DNA from: Bufo bufo
Taxonomy: Eukaryota; Chordata; Amphibia; Anura; Bufonidae
DNA: 64,000 bases
NCBI RefSeq assembly: GCF_905171765.1
Contig: NC_053390.1
Coordinates: 589,150,471-589,214,470, forward strand
Reading direction: 5' to 3'
Part shown: one piece after another, positions 21,441 to 33,344 of the stretch
How positions within the stretch are numbered: the first letter of the stretch is position 1
Layout of the letters: each line of letters begins with the position of its first letter
The notes under the pieces: generated by a model
The model's database searches: none
Told to the model about the DNA's origin: nothing
Seen by the model: only the letters and a program-made list of their open reading frames with translations
Made by a program: the position numbers and the translations under genes

Positions 21441-22296
21441 TGTTCATGCCTCTTACAAAGTCATTGACTTTAGTCTGATGTGTGAACATAATGTATAACA
21501 TAGACTTTGATTCTATATTTCTATGTACAATTGTTTTACATTATTTAATGTTATCCTGTAGTTGTTCTTACAAAATGTAAGCATAAATTTATTTTAAAAA
21601 AAAGTAAAGTATTTGACCTTCAATAAAAAATTATATTACAGAACATTTTGAGGGGACTTTTTTCAGATTTTTCAAATAGTATTATGTATTGTAAAACTAT
21701 TTAACCATGGTGCACGCCCAGAGCTGGCAGATGTAATATTCATGGGTTGGACAATTCAATATCAACTCAAAAATGTAATTTCTGTTTTAAGCTCCTTTTT
21801 TTTTCAATTCCATATTTAGATGATGACGTCTATTCATTTTTTATTTTTTTTTGCTTTCTCAAGGGCTATCATAAAAACCTGGCTGTGCATGAAACGCCAG
21901 CTGTTTCTACAGCTGGACAAAGAAAAGTCAACCATTATATAAGATCATAAACATAATTAATTCTCTGTCAATTATCAGAGCACCAAACGTACCAAATCTA
22001 CTAAAACCTAAAAAAAAAAACATATAAATAACAGAAATCTAATACATTTCAAGTAAGAGATCATGCCTCTAATTATCTCTGTGGGATTGCCAAAGATAGC
22101 AGAGTTTAGCACTTGACTACTTCCAGTATTCCCATAGAGAGTGAGGGGAACAGCAGCACACATGCTCGACCTGCCGTTCCATTCATACGGGGACACATTG
22201 TTTCCATTCTCGTGATCATGGAGGTCCCATCTGTCGGGCCAACACCAGTCAGATACTTATCTCTTATGCTGTAGACATAGGATATGTCTGATGGCC
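21441..22296. other. No gene seen; AT-rich with MITE scrap
   Basis: 21440-22190 shows no convincing frame or family. 22210-22290 carries a GATCATGGAGGTCCCATCTG type sequence whose inverted relative recurs near 23110-23180, so it is a dispersed repeat fragment. Confidence 0.35.
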
Positions 22297-22934
22297 AAAT
22301 TCACAGCAAAACAACTTTATTCCCCTTGAACCATGTATGTAAATCAGCAGCTTGAAGTTATGGTGATGGCAGCCTTCAAACTTCAAGTCAAGTTTGTGAT
22401 GCCCCCTCCCTGCCTCCTTCACTCTTAATGGACAGCTGTTATTTCTTTATTCATGCGTGATGCACCAGATATCCTGCGCTTGTGCTATCCTCTTTTGTTT
22501 TTGGTGCCTGTGTCATACATCTAGCTGTAGTGTGCTGGGCTTCAGAGGCTCATTGTGCAGATTTCCAGCTCTGGAGTCTACACTGCAGCCGGGCACACTG
22601 CTCAGGTGCCGAAAACTACAGAAGACAGCGCCAGTGCAGGATATGCAGTTCATCGCTCTTGAAGAAAGAAATAACATCTGTCCATCAAGAGTGAAGGAGG
22701 CAAGGAGGGGGCTTGGCAAGCTTAACTTGAAACGTGAAGGCTGCCTTCCCCATGACTTCAAACTGTTCATTTACATTCATGAAGTGGGGGGAATAAAGTT
22801 GTTTTTCTGCAAATTTGGCCACAAGATTCCACATCAAAAGACAGTATTGAAGACAAGATAACTTGAGCTTTAAGGTACTGCAGGCATTGGGGGGGGGGGG
22901 GGGGGGCATTATGGAGATGTAAGGTTCCCTTTAA
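22297..22934. mobile_element. Foldback element
   Basis: The left arm (about 22297-22475) and right arm (about 22640-22846) are inverted copies: AACAACTTTATTCCCCTTGA pairs with the region around 22790, and CCTCCTTCACTCTTAATGGA with the region around 22685. The right side ends GGTTCCCTTTAA at 22934, resembling TTAA-type MITE ends. The left terminus is not recognisable. The short frames in it are mirror artefacts. Confidence 0.7.
22889..22907. repeat. Poly-G run
   Basis: An uninterrupted run of about 18 G residues inside the foldback element. It is a likely slippage site, and its length may be unreliable in assembly. Confidence 0.85.
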
Positions 22935-23097
22935 GTGGTGAACACACTTACAGATTTCACACTGTGACTATTTGCTGAGTGTCACTATGGCCACATGACA
23001 TGCAATTGCATAAAGAAATGTAACACAGATGTTTGAACTCAGAAACCATTTGGGACCAATGGAGGCCAGTGGAAAACTACAAAGATTTTCTTAAAGG

Positions 23098-23260
23098 AGT
23101 ATTGGGGTTGTTAAGATGTATCCTCTATCCACAGGACACGGGATAGCTAGTACCCCCATCGATCATGAGAACGAATACCCTATACCCCTCGGAGTCTCTC
23201 GAAATGAAGAGCGCAGCAGGTCGGGCATGTGAACTGCAGCTCCATTTGTCTCTTTAACAT
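23098..23260. repeat. MITE fragment
   Basis: Begins TTAAAGGAGTATTGGGGTTG and carries TATCCTCTATCCACAGGACA then CCCCCATCGATCATGAG, which matches in inverted orientation the piece at 22210-22290. Truncated, non-coding. Confidence 0.55.
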
Positions 23261-24756
23261 TGTCTAATTCAATATTAATATTAAATGAATATTAAATACA
23301 TATATCAATATAAAATACATATACTGGATAACGAAAGTGCAAAAAAAATTATACTGCTGAAGAAAATGTGGCGTACATTTCATATAATGTTTTATATGTA
23401 AAGATATTACCTCTAATTTATTCTTCTGTGGTAAAACTATAAAACACTGTCTGCCTTTAAAATGAAAAAAAAAACACACACACACACACATATTGAATAT
23501 GTGACTGCAAATAGTTAAAGGAAATATATAAATGTGAAAATGAACTAGGATAGCGCTGTGTTCACTGACCTGTGAAAAGCAACCAGATTAATTAGATGCT
23601 TCTTCAGTAAGTTCGCTAATGTGTGCATTCACATAACCAGTGGAACATGATTGAATTTGCTTTTTAGATCTTGTTTTTGTGTGGCTCATCAAAATCACCC
23701 TGGATTTTTCTCAAGATTTCTCTTGAATTTGTGCACTAAAGCCCCCAAATAATTAGAGAAGAAAGGATGCAAATGGATCACTGAAAAGGTAAGTTTTATC
23801 ACCCTTTATTGTATCTATATTATGACTATATTTATTGAAATAACCCTTTAGAAATGCCTTATAACATTACTTTATAATGTTATATATAAAATATATAAAA
23901 TGTATTTGATATTCCTTACTTTACATAGCTAATGTTTTCAGTACATATACGGAAAATCATTGCTTTGACATGATTGTTTTCTCTTTTAATTAGCAAACAC
24001 CTTATATCCAGTATGTAACAAAAGCCATGTACTGTTAGGTAAAAAGTAAGTCTGCATCATTCTTAAGTTGTCATATACTATAACATATTCTTCACTTTAT
24101 TAGATAACACTTATTGTAAATTAGAATTCTGTACCTTGTAAAGGTACTGTACCAAAAATACATATCGGTATTTATAATTCCCTCGAAACCACTTGAATCA
24201 TCTGTGATGCCATATTTTCATCACTATGTATATTATGTCTTTCACTGTAACTATTTAGTTTTCAATAACCATGATTTATAGTTTATAATGATATAATTAG
24301 CATCACATAATAGCAATATCTTGTTCGATGTCCCAGTCAGTTTTGGTACGGCTTTTTCATGCTTTTTTGTTAAGTAAAAACCAATACTGAATACACAAAA
24401 AGAATGATGCACTATTCACACTGTATCTATAAATAATAAAGTAAAAAAAGATCCAGTAGAGTACCAAGTATCATATTTAAATGCCATATCTCTTCCCTTT
24501 CATCAGTGGTAACTTCTCACACTTTCCCCAATGAGCACATCATGGCACCCCTTTAACAAGTGAACATAACAGAGTCAAACCTTTGCTCAGTGGTCTTAGC
24601 AAGCAACCTACATTTCCCCTGATCATAACAGGTCTCCCCAATTCTATTGCCACAACAGCGCTCCCTAGCTATCTCTCTTTGGTCACAGCAGAGCTCTTGC
24701 CTCTTTCTCCAGAGGTTCCCATTAGGGAACCCCCTCTAACTACCCTCGGTCACAGC
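23261..24756. other. AT-rich DNA, no gene seen
   Basis: A short CA microsatellite lies at 23474-23490. Otherwise this is AT-rich unique-looking sequence with stops in all frames. I see no exon, promoter or RNA gene that I can support. Confidence 0.5.
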
Positions 24757-25141
24757 TAAGTCTGCGTTCACATCACTGTTTAGCTTTCCGTTCTTCTGAT
24801 CCGTCCGAAAAACAGACAAATAAAGAAAAAAACGGATCCCTTATTTTAAGCATCAGTTATGATCAGTTTGGATCAGTTTGTGTCACTTCCATCAGAGATC
24901 AGTTATTTTTGACAGGAGAAAAAGTCCGGCATGCAGTACATTTCCTCCCGTCAAAAATAACTGATCTCTGACGGAAATGACTCAAACTGATGCAAGACGA
25001 ATCAGTTACTGTACTTTTAGTGCAAACTAATGCCAACTGAGCATAACTGATGCTCAAAGCTCAAAATCCAATTTTTTTAATTTCTTTTCTTCTGACGGAT
25101 CAGAAGAACAGGAAGCCAAATGGTAATGTGAACTCACCCTA
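24757..25141. mobile_element. MITE with about 50-bp inverted ends
   Basis: The left end (TCTGCGTTCACATCAC ... TTCTTCTGATCCGTC) and inverted right end (GGGTGAGTTCACATTACC ... TTCTTCTGATCCGTC) pair. Inner inverted segments also pair (GATCAGTTATTTTTGACAGG near 24897 and its inverse near 24950). Non-coding. Confidence 0.75.
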
Positions 25142-25689
25142 AACTCTCTACGTTACTACCTTCCTGCATGCACCTATACTGCATTCTGTGCTGGATGAAA
25201 GTAGTCATGTGAACAGGGCTACTGAGTAAAGTTACAGTTGCAGGACCTGCACAGAATGGCTCTTATTATCTGACGTGGCCATAAGCACGTGCTTTATAGG
25301 AAATTCAGCTCTGATACTATCATAATCTATGGAACATAGTAATGTCAACCAAATAACATTTTTTGACAGTGATAAAAAGCATAAGCTGCTAAAAGTTTAT
25401 AAAAATAAATAAAAAATGAACTAAAAAAAAAAACCACAGCATGCATGAGTACTGTACATACCCTAAATGGATAAACTCCAATTTCTCATATAATATTTCA
25501 GTAATTCTGGTTTATCATTTTCCAATTAACTAAATCAATGCTTCAGGTGGAGGTTGAGAATACATGAGCCAAGACAGAACTTTTTCTCAAACTCTATACT
25601 GAGAAGGTCCTCACAGAGGGAAGGGTGATAGGATTTGATGCCACATTTTGTTTGTATGTTGGAGGTATTTAAAGCATACCAGTCATTTC

Positions 25690-26230
25690 CAGTATTGTAC
25701 TTTTTGCTACATAAGATGCACTGCACTATAAGACGCATCCAGAATTTAGAGATGGAAAATAAAAATAAAAATATATATATATATTCTTCATGAGACCTCA
25801 GATCAGACCTCCAATCTTCATCAGACCACCAGTCAAAGTCCAGACCTAAATCCCATTGAGAATCTATGGCAAGGCTTTAAATATGCTGTTCACAGACGCT
25901 CTCCATCCAACATGACTGAGCTTAAGCTATTTTCAAAGAAGAATGGGCAAGAAACATAATCCCAAAAGACTTGTAGCTGTAATTGCAGCAAAATGTAGCC
26001 CTACAAAGTGCTGAATAGGGGGCTGAATATAAATGCACGCCAAACATTCCAGATTTTTTATTTTTTAAAACTTTTGAAAACCATGTATCATTTTCTTTTT
26101 ACTTCACACACACTTGCTACTTTCTGTACGTCTACCATAAAATCCCAATATAATATACATTTACATTTGTGGGTGTAACTTGAAAAAATTTGAAAAGTTA
26201 AAGAGGTATGAATCCTTTTTTAAGGCACTG
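25690..26230 (+). pseudogene. Truncated 3' end of a Tc1 transposon behind a MITE scrap
   Basis: 25690-25760 resembles the end of the TIR element at 6651-7386 (ATAAGACGCAT). From about 25820 the plus strand encodes the last part of a Tc1 transposase. It runs from CCAGACCTAAATCCCATTGA, the DNA behind the DLNPIENLW box, through a C-terminus ending near AVIAAKCSP, then a 3' end TTTTTTAAGGCACTG with TA at 26231. The 5' two thirds are absent. Confidence 0.7.
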
Positions 26231-26347
26231 TATATAATAATATTACAAAGTTTCTTGTCTTCACTTCTGCTATTGATTTAGAGCTTACTCATACAACCAT
26301 GTCAGAACAAAACGGATGTGTAAAACATGGATAACTTCTGTGTGCAT

Positions 26348-26620
26348 TTAAGAGGCTGTCCGGGTTCAGTGCTGAACCCGGACATATCCCTTTCTTCCCC
26401 CAATCAGCTCCTCTGACATGAGCACGCTCTCTCTTACCCTCCGAGGGCTTTTGTGTTTACATCTTTACACTTCTAGACGGAGGCTTCCGCCTAGCAGTGT
26501 TCCGGGTGGGTGGGCTGTTATTACTGCCGGTGATGTCACCGGGCTCACTGATTGGTGAAAGCCTACCAGAGACCCGGGACATCGCCGAATCTGCAGAAAA
26601 AGCCATTGCACTGTAATTTG
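26348..26620. repeat. Dispersed MITE-like fragment
   Basis: GGCTGTCCGGGTTCAGTGCT then GAACCCGGACATATCCC is an imperfect palindrome. The same family occurs at 35504-35590 (GGGGTTGTCCAGGTTCAGAG then CTGAACCCAGATATAACCCC), followed in both by CCCC(A/T)GACATGAGCA-like sequence. Non-coding. Confidence 0.6.
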
Positions 26621-28213
26621 TCACCTGTCATTTTCCTTTTTTTGTTCTTTCTTCTTACTCCCTGCCTTCTAGGATACATGTGTTTTGATTTCTTACATTC
26701 ACATAACTACTAGAGATTGTTTACTGGGGGACAACTTGTACTTTTAAATGGCACGGCTTAATATTCCATATGATGTAATGGGAAGCTGGGGAAAAAAATC
26801 TAAATGTGGTGGAATTGGAAAACAAAACGTAACACAACTATTGTTTCATGGGTTTTGTTTTTTTGGTATTCCATATGTGGTAAAATTGACATGTTAACTT
26901 CATTCAGTTGCAGTGATACCAAAATTTTTTATGGTTTCTTATGTTTTAATACTTTTTGCAAAAAAATATGTCTTTGCATCTGTAACTTTTTTATACTTAT
27001 GTCTAAAAAACTATAAACAGGGTTTATAACCTTCTTTACATGGCTAATATACAGTATACACTACAGTGCTTTTCTAGCTTAGACAATGACAGCCTTCACA
27101 ATAATAATAACAAAAAAATAATAATAATAATAATAATAATGTTCCTCACCATCAGTCTTTAAAATGTATTTACTTCTCATAATAATGCAGTGCATTTTAG
27201 TTTTTGATCAGACAGATATGACAGTAAGTATTCAGTACTCATGACCGCAGTAGTTTTCCAAATAATTAACCTGTAAAGAGCATTCAATCTAGGTCAGCAG
27301 GAAATAATTGACATAGTCCATTCTCTGCTGGAGAGTGTCTTAAAAGCTTGTCTCCTTCATAGATACAAACTTTTGGACTGAGATTCTCACTCAACTTTTC
27401 TAAATCTAGTATCTTAGGATATATGAATTAAGTCAAAAATAGCATAAATTGTGTCGAAATTATCAATAGCACTTTTCCTTACGCAACATCGTGGCTTGGA
27501 TACATTAACACCCATATTTTGCAGCGGCACATATCTTTAGTATATTTGGTGCATTTTACAACAAGCAATATCGCTTTTCTAAAAATTACTAAAAAGTAGA
27601 ATGACCTGCCCTGGCTCACCTTAACTCAAGTCATGTGTCACGGATGGTGTAGGGGTACCAATGCAAAATAGTCCAAAAATTTGCAGCACCATGACCATAA
27701 AAATGTAGTTTTCAATATTTTTTTTTTTTTGAGTACTCAAAACAGCATACAGCTTGAAATGACACGTTTTGAGCCTCTAGCTGAGTGTACAGTGTATAGT
27801 CATAACAATCACTGAGACATGGACAATTGAAAAGGAGAAATCAGCCCACCCCCATATATGTGGTAACTGCTTGACCAATTAAACAATAGTACCAATAAAA
27901 AAAAAAAAAAACAGAACTAGAAATTAAAACCATGTAGTCCATAACAAGAGGAAGAGTCATTACAGTTGTATAATCTATATTATATAAATAATTATGATTG
28001 CATAAACCCAATATATATAATAGCATCATATATACCTGATACAGGAAAAAAACACTCAGCAAACACTCAATAGTGGAGAATCAGTTCCTGTCTCTTGTTT
28101 AGACGATTGGGTTGTCTAGTCTGTAACATAAATAACCACAATGCTTCTGGAACTCCCCTTCCCCACCCCCAGCAGGTTTGGTTATTATTTCAATCCAATT
28201 AAATTGAATTTAA
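26621..28213. other. AT-rich DNA with (AAT)n, no gene seen
   Basis: A short (AAT) microsatellite lies at about 27100-27140, with A-runs near 27720 and 27896. I find no supported coding sequence. 28080-28213 is the immediate upstream flank of the PLE and may include its 5' end. Confidence 0.5.
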
Positions 28214-28240
28214 TTGTTGCTTATAAATTTCAGTTGGGGA

Positions 28241-29009
28241 ATGGCAGGCTTTTTGTCCAACGACCTTAGCTCTGAATGTTGGCTGGGGGATCCCAAGGAG
28301 GTGTTTACGGAAAATGAACTGCCTTCACAGACAGCGCAAATTAGTATTACAGCATCTTTCAAACATCTGAACCGTATATATAAAGATCATGTTCGATGTT
28401 GGTGGGAGGTTCAGACCTTGGATACTTATATAAAAAATAATATAGTTCCAAGAGGTCTTAGAAGCCAGATCCTCCCTACAGCACGGGTACGCTCAAATGA
28501 GTTTCTCAAAAAGTGGGAGCAGGAATCCATCGCAGGCTCCCTCCGCTTAATGCGGTTATTATTGGAAGAAGAGAGACGATTACTATCAGCAAGTGAGTTA
28601 GAACTGAAGGAGAGCATTTTACAGGCAAAAAAATTCAGTGATCACAGTGACTTCAACAAAACAGAATATTGAGTGCTTCACTGCCCAAATCAAAGAAAGA
28701 TTTTTTTTTTTGTATAATAGAGATACCAATGACTTTAAGGAAGGGAGAGTACTTGAATTTGGCCCAAGACGTCAGGTCACTTCTGAGATAGATACGGATC
28801 TGTCTTCCTCGGAATGTGAGACAGACGGCGAACGGGTGACGTTACCATCCCGTGGACGGGGTAATGCAAATAGAAGACCTCAGGGATCACGGGGGCGTAA
28901 ACAAGGTGGTAGAGGAGGAAGAGGTTCACGTGGGGGTTTTTTAGATCAGACCCCACCGATATCCGACTATCTACTACGTTATAGGAGGCCCCCAGTAGAT
29001 CCAAAGTAG
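28241..29009 (+). pseudogene. PLE upstream ORF (charged, Arg/Gly-rich C-terminus)
   Basis: Starts MAGFLSNDLSSECWLGD at 28241. One frame change lies between about 28638 and 28672, near a run of seven A at about 28626. The second half ends in an acidic Ser stretch (DTDLSSSECETDGE) and an Arg/Gly-rich tail (RGRKQGGRGGRGSRGGF), a likely nucleic-acid binding region. No zinc finger. The stop at 29009 overlaps by about 20 nt the beginning of the RT open frame. I know of no defined function for this region, which may be the N-terminal part of the single PLE polyprotein. Confidence 0.6.
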
Positions 29010-31348
29010 ATGAACTTCAGGTTGTTAACCTGTCCAAGCTTGACCTCTCTCCTATACAAATAGAGGTTCTGCAAAAAGGCTTATCGTTTGTACCCCTCCA
29101 AAAGTTTAATTTGTTTTATTGGATCAAAGATCTGCAGTTATATGCACGCAAGCTTAAGTGGAAGAAATTTTTCTCCATGCATGATAAACGACAGTGTCTT
29201 GAGCTGGGCATTGATGTGGATGACCTGCAGGATTTAAATCTTCTAGTGGGTCTATCGGAGGAGGGGGATAGGGATATAGGTGATGGACCGTATACGGATT
29301 TGAAGAATCCCTCTAAACTATTCCCACCCCTCAATGACAACTCCCCTATTGACACTTTTCTAAATGTGGTTATTCGGGACCTTCGGAAATTAGACGGGGC
29401 GTGCTTTGGACACGATAACGATAACATGAACCCCCAGGAAAGAATGGCACTGGAACGGTTGGAAAATGACGACAGTGTTGTCATTAAGCCCTCTGACAAG
29501 GGAGGCAACATTGTCGTCATGGACCAAGAAAATTACCGTTCCATGTGCCTTAGACTGTTGGAGGATAAAAATACCTACAACATTCTGAGTTCTGATCCCA
29601 CATTGACTTTTAAGGCCCAGCTTGAGACAATACTACAGGATGCTCTGCAGGAGAGATTGATCAGCAAGACTGAGTATGAATTTTTATTACCTAAATTCCC
29701 GGTTCTTGCTACACTCTATAGCTTGCCTAAGCTACATAAACAGGGTCTTCCTTTAAAGGGCAGACCCATTGTTTTGGGCATGGGCAGCCTCACTGCAAAT
29801 ATAAGTACGTATGTGGACACCATTCTGCGTCCATTTGTAGTGAGTCTGCCCTCGTATGCCCGCGACACTATGGATGTGCTACAGAGACTGGATGGCATTT
29901 ATTGTGATCAGGGCATATGGTTGGCCAGTTTGGATGTCGAAGCCCTTTACACCTCTATATTGCATGATTTGGGGTGTAAAGCGGTAGAGACATTACTTCG
30001 ACAGAGGGGTGATCAGTGCTGCCGCCATAATGCCTTCATTATGCAACTTTTGGATTTTATCTTGACACGCAACATCTTCCTCTTTGACCAACGTATCTAC
30101 CACCAGCTCAGGGGGGTTGCGATGGGCAGTCCCTGTGCCCCTACCTTCGCAAACCTCTTCCTGGGCTGGTGGGAGAAGGAGGTGGTGTTTGCGGATTCTA
30201 TGGATCAATACACATCCTCTATCCAGTTATGGATTAGATATCTGGATGATGTACTGATATTGTGGAATGGTACCAGGGATGACTTTATGGATTTTGTGGA
30301 GATCCTAAACACCAATGAAGTTGGCCTCTTTTTTACATCAGAGATACAGGAGAGCCAAATTACGTTTTTGGACCTTACCATCTCAATAGACGTTGATAGG
30401 CGCATTACTACCAAGCTGTTTAGGAAACAAACTGCGACTAATAGTCTCCTACATTGGGAGAGCGGACATCCCCTGGCCCTGAGAAGGGGGATCCCTAAGG
30501 GACAGTATCTCAGGGCCAGGAGAAACTGTTCGGAGCTTGGGGAGTTTAAGGCCGCAGCCTTGGACTTAAAACATAGGTTTAAAAATAGAGGATACCCAGA
30601 ATATCCCCTTAAAAAGGCGTACCATCATGCCATGAGTACAAATCGTAGCCAACTATTGACCCCAAGAAACAGGGACAATGTTGAATTGGCACCACGTATT
30701 CTGGCTAACTTTGATAAGGCGCACCATCAAGTTCATCAAATTCTGCAGAATCACTGGTCCATTCTCCAATCGGACCCTGACATTGGACCCTCCCTATCTG
30801 ATCGCCCATTGGTCACGTATAGACGTGGTTCTAATTTACGTGACCGATTGGTGCATAGCCTCTATTCTCGGCCCACTCCTGAAACTTGGCTTAAAAATTC
30901 AGCCAAAGGTAACTTCCCCTGTGGTTCGTGCATTATATGCAAATTCATCACTAAAGGAGATTCCTTCACTAGTTCTACTAGTGGAATAGAATACAAGATC
31001 CGGTCCTTTATTAGATGCACCTCAGTGGGTTTGATATACCTTATTACCTGCAAATGTGGATTACAGTACGTGGGCAAGACCAAGCGGGAATTGAGGCGTA
31101 GGATAGGGGAACATCTATCAGACATCCGGAACGCAAGGGACACTACGGTGTCTCGTCATGTGCGTGAAGCACACGCGGGGAATCCGGATGTTTTAAAAGT
31201 TCAGGGCATTGTCATGCAAAAAAGATCCATACGTGGAGGAGATATCGACACACCACTGCTTCAAAAAGAGGCGATGTGGATCTTTAGATTGCAAACCATC
31301 CAGCCTAATGGGTTAAATGAAGCAATTTCATATTCATGCTTCATTTGA
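28985..31348 (+). CDS. Penelope-like reverse transcriptase with GIY-YIG endonuclease
   Basis: The frame is open from the codon after a TAG at 28982-28984 to TGA at 31348, about 787 codons. The first in-frame ATG is near 29177, so translation may instead enter by frameshift from the overlapping upstream ORF. RT motifs in order: SDKGGNIVVMDQENY, LYSLPKLHKQGLPLKGRPIV, WLASLDVEALYTSI, GVAMGSPCAPTFANL, IRYLDDVLILWN and FLDLTISID. A Cys-containing linker follows (KGNFPCGSCIICKFI). The GIY-YIG nuclease then has GLIYLITCKCGLQYVGKTK, RRRIGEHLSDIRN and VSRHVREAH, ending GLNEAISYSCFI. All diagnostic residues are present, with no internal stop. The encoded protein would perform target-primed reverse transcription in the nucleus. 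Confidence 0.92.
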   Translation, partial: EAPSRSKVDELQVVNLSKLDLSPIQIEVLQKGLSFVPLQKFNLFYWIKDLQLYARKLKWKKFFSMHDKRQCLELGIDVDDLQDLNLLVGLSEEGDRDIGDGPYTDLKNPSKLFPPLNDNSPIDTFLNVVIRDLRKLDGACFGHDNDNMNPQERMALERLENDDSVVIKPSDKGGNIVVMDQENYRSMCLRLLEDKNTYNILSSDPTLTFKAQLETILQDALQERLISKTEYEFLLPKFPVLATLYSLPKLHKQGLPLKGRPIVLGMGSLTANISTYVDTILRPFVVSLPSYARDTMDVLQRLDGIYCDQGIWLASLDVEALYTSILHDLGCKAVETLLRQRGDQCCRHNAFIMQLLDFILTRNIFLFDQRIYHQLRGVAMGSPCAPTFANLFLGWWEKEVVFADSMDQYTSSIQLWIRYLDDVLILWNGTRDDFMDFVEILNTNEVGLFFTSEIQESQITFLDLTISIDVDRRITTKLFRKQTATNSLLHWESGHPLALRRGIPKGQYLRARRNCSELGEFKAAALDLKHRFKNRGYPEYPLKKAYHHAMSTNRSQLLTPRNRDNVELAPRILANFDKAHHQVHQILQNHWSILQSDPDIGPSLSDRPLVTYRRGSNLRDRLVHSLYSRPTPETWLKNSAKGNFPCGSCIICKFITKGDSFTSSTSGIEYKIRSFIRCTSVGLIYLITCKCGLQYVGKTKRELRRRIGEHLSDIRNARDTTVSRHVREAHAGNPDVLKVQGIVMQKRSIRGGDIDTPLLQKEAMWIFRLQTIQPNGLNEAISYSCFI

Positions 31349-31959
31349 GTCATAGGCATCCAAATATGTGGACACTTTCTTTGTTCTTGCATGCATATTT
31401 ATGCGGACTGGTATGGGCATTTTATAAGCTACAATGCTGCTTGCAATTATTTTGACATGAATTGACTAGCAAATAGAAAAGGGCTATTTTAGGGTAACAT
31501 TTTTCCCAATTTTTTGGATTATAACTTTGCCCTTCAGCCAATGTCACTATATGTGCCACTGTGTGTTGTCTATGCTTTCCTTATGTACGGTTTTTATATG
31601 GATGCATACATTTACCGTTATGTCACCAACTTTGGATCCTTGTTTATGCTGACATCAGAACGAGGCGTTTAGGTGGCATGTTACAAGCCGCGATTTTCGA
31701 TTCCCCCTTCCACACAAGCACTTGTTGTGCTATTATGGAGGCGTGTGCTATGACGAGGGCACTGGGCGGATCGGGGTTGCGCGTCAGATGACGTGATTCC
31801 TTCCGATTGGGCCGAGTGCTAACACACGCCCTCACCATAGGCGGGGTTAACCTGATATCTTCTCGGCGTTCAAGCGGCCGCGTACGGCCATCACAGCGCC
31901 GAATGCCTCGACACGCACAAGTGTGAGGCTCTTCTGCTTTACAGGCAAAAAGTTAAATA
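31349..31959. other. PLE 3' untranslated region
   Basis: No supported frame. 31660-31930 becomes CpG-rich just before the hammerhead-like motif. Confidence 0.5.
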
Positions 31960-32025
31960 GAGATTTTCGCTCCTGATGAATTGTGGCTCATATGCCATAG
32001 CGAAACGCGTTGATCTTGTCCTCTG
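31960..32025 (+). ncRNA. Hammerhead-ribozyme-like motif of the PLE
   Basis: CTGATGA at 31973-31979 and GAAAC at 32002-32006 are the two invariant hammerhead boxes. Between them, GTGGC and GCCAT can pair around a six-base loop (stem II), extended by weaker pairs. PLEs are known to carry hammerhead ribozymes in their terminal regions, and this lies downstream of an intact PLE in the same orientation. I cannot confirm stems I and III by eye, and the base pair next to the core (A opposite C) is a mismatch, so activity is uncertain. Confidence 0.5.
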
Positions 32026-32659
32026 ACACGGCTCTCCAGGCAGGGTGTCATTATACACCAAGCAGCGCAACAGCTGACTTGGTGGTTTACACATGGTCTG
32101 TGGTTCTGGCCTATACCTGAGGGTTAAGGCAGGCTGACGGAGATAGCTGAGTGAGCGTCCACAACTTGGCATCTGGTGGATGCTTTACCCTCATAGGGAT
32201 AAACTCACTCGCTATCTACCTCACATTGCCCAGCCAGGCATGGCCAAATATGATGCACCTGAGTCTGGTTTAATTATATGAACCGTGTCTTGATCCCTTG
32301 CCAGCGTATATTAGCAACTACGTGCTAGCTGGATAGGGATTTAGTCCGGACTCTTAGGTTGTGGTGTGGATTTAATCCCACTCCTACACCACTTCACCTG
32401 AGTCTGGAAGCCTGACAGATGTGATATTCAGTTTCCCGTTTTAATATATGAATCAATAAAGTATTTATTATTTTCTCCCATACGTCTATTCAGGCAGATA
32501 ATTTTATTATTTCAATCCCCCTACACTTAAAACTAGACTTATCTCCATTATAAAAATAAAATAAAAATTATGAACAGTAGCAAAATGCTGAAAAACAGAA
32601 GAGGGATTAGATGCCCCTGTACAGACAGTGTTTGACAGATACTATGTACAGTATATGTA
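32026..32659. other. PLE terminal region / unassigned DNA
   Basis: Possible poly(A) signals AATAAA near 32454. No supported frame. Confidence 0.35.
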
Positions 32660-33344
32660 CTAGTGATGAGTGAACCTTTTCAGTTTGCTTCAGGTTCCCG
32701 AATTTAAAAAACACTTTGGTTTATGGCTGCAACAGTAGCAGCATAGCATAGAACAGGCAAGGCGGTAGAACGGCTGTTTAGGGGTAGTAGTAGTGACGGC
32801 TGTGGACCATTAATAGTGTTGGCAGTAGGAGATTAGCAGTAAGGAGTACCATTTGCAGTGGTGGTGGCAGCAGCAGCCATATGGTACAGAACATGTTGGC
32901 AGGCAGACAGTGGCATGTTGGCTGAAGCCATACAATATGGAGCATGATGGTAGACAGGCAGAAAGAAGTGGTAGCTGGAGGAGTGTGAAAATTCTCCCAG
33001 ATCCATGCCTCTTTCATTTTGACAAAAGTGATGCTTTGGACAATTTGGTCCAACTTGGTCCAACTTAGTCCATCTTGGTGTCACCACGCCCCCTATGCAC
33101 TAAAATAAACCTGCTCTGAGGTAATACTGGAGGCTGGGCAAGAGAGAACAGAGAGAGAGCATACTGGGCCAGTTTGGGCCATTATTCCAGTCTGCCTGCC
33201 CAGAGGTGGGCATGCCCATGAGGTGAGGGAACACGGTATGCACGGGAAAAGACCACAGTCATTTAGACAGACAGTTTAAAAAAAAATTTGAATAAATAAA
33301 ATGGACAGTTGGCCACAACTACGAATATTATACAGCAGAATTCA

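Larger units (their letters stand above)
28214..32030 (+). mobile_element. Penelope-like element with intact RT-endonuclease
   Basis: An upstream ORF (28241-29009, one shift), an uninterrupted RT plus GIY-YIG frame (28985-31348), a 3' untranslated region, and a hammerhead-like motif at about 31960-32025. I could not find a matching repeat at the 5' side, so the 5' end is either truncated or unrecognised. Its domain plan matches the decayed minus-strand copy at 12776-16026, but the two are clearly diverged. Confidence 0.85.

Noticed and set aside
22457..22861. 134-codon plus-strand frame
   Set aside because: Lies across the foldback element, with a mirror frame on the opposite strand; no domain.
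28426..28617. Minus-strand frame inside the PLE upstream ORF
   Set aside because: Antisense shadow of the plus-strand frame, which is part of a coherent element.
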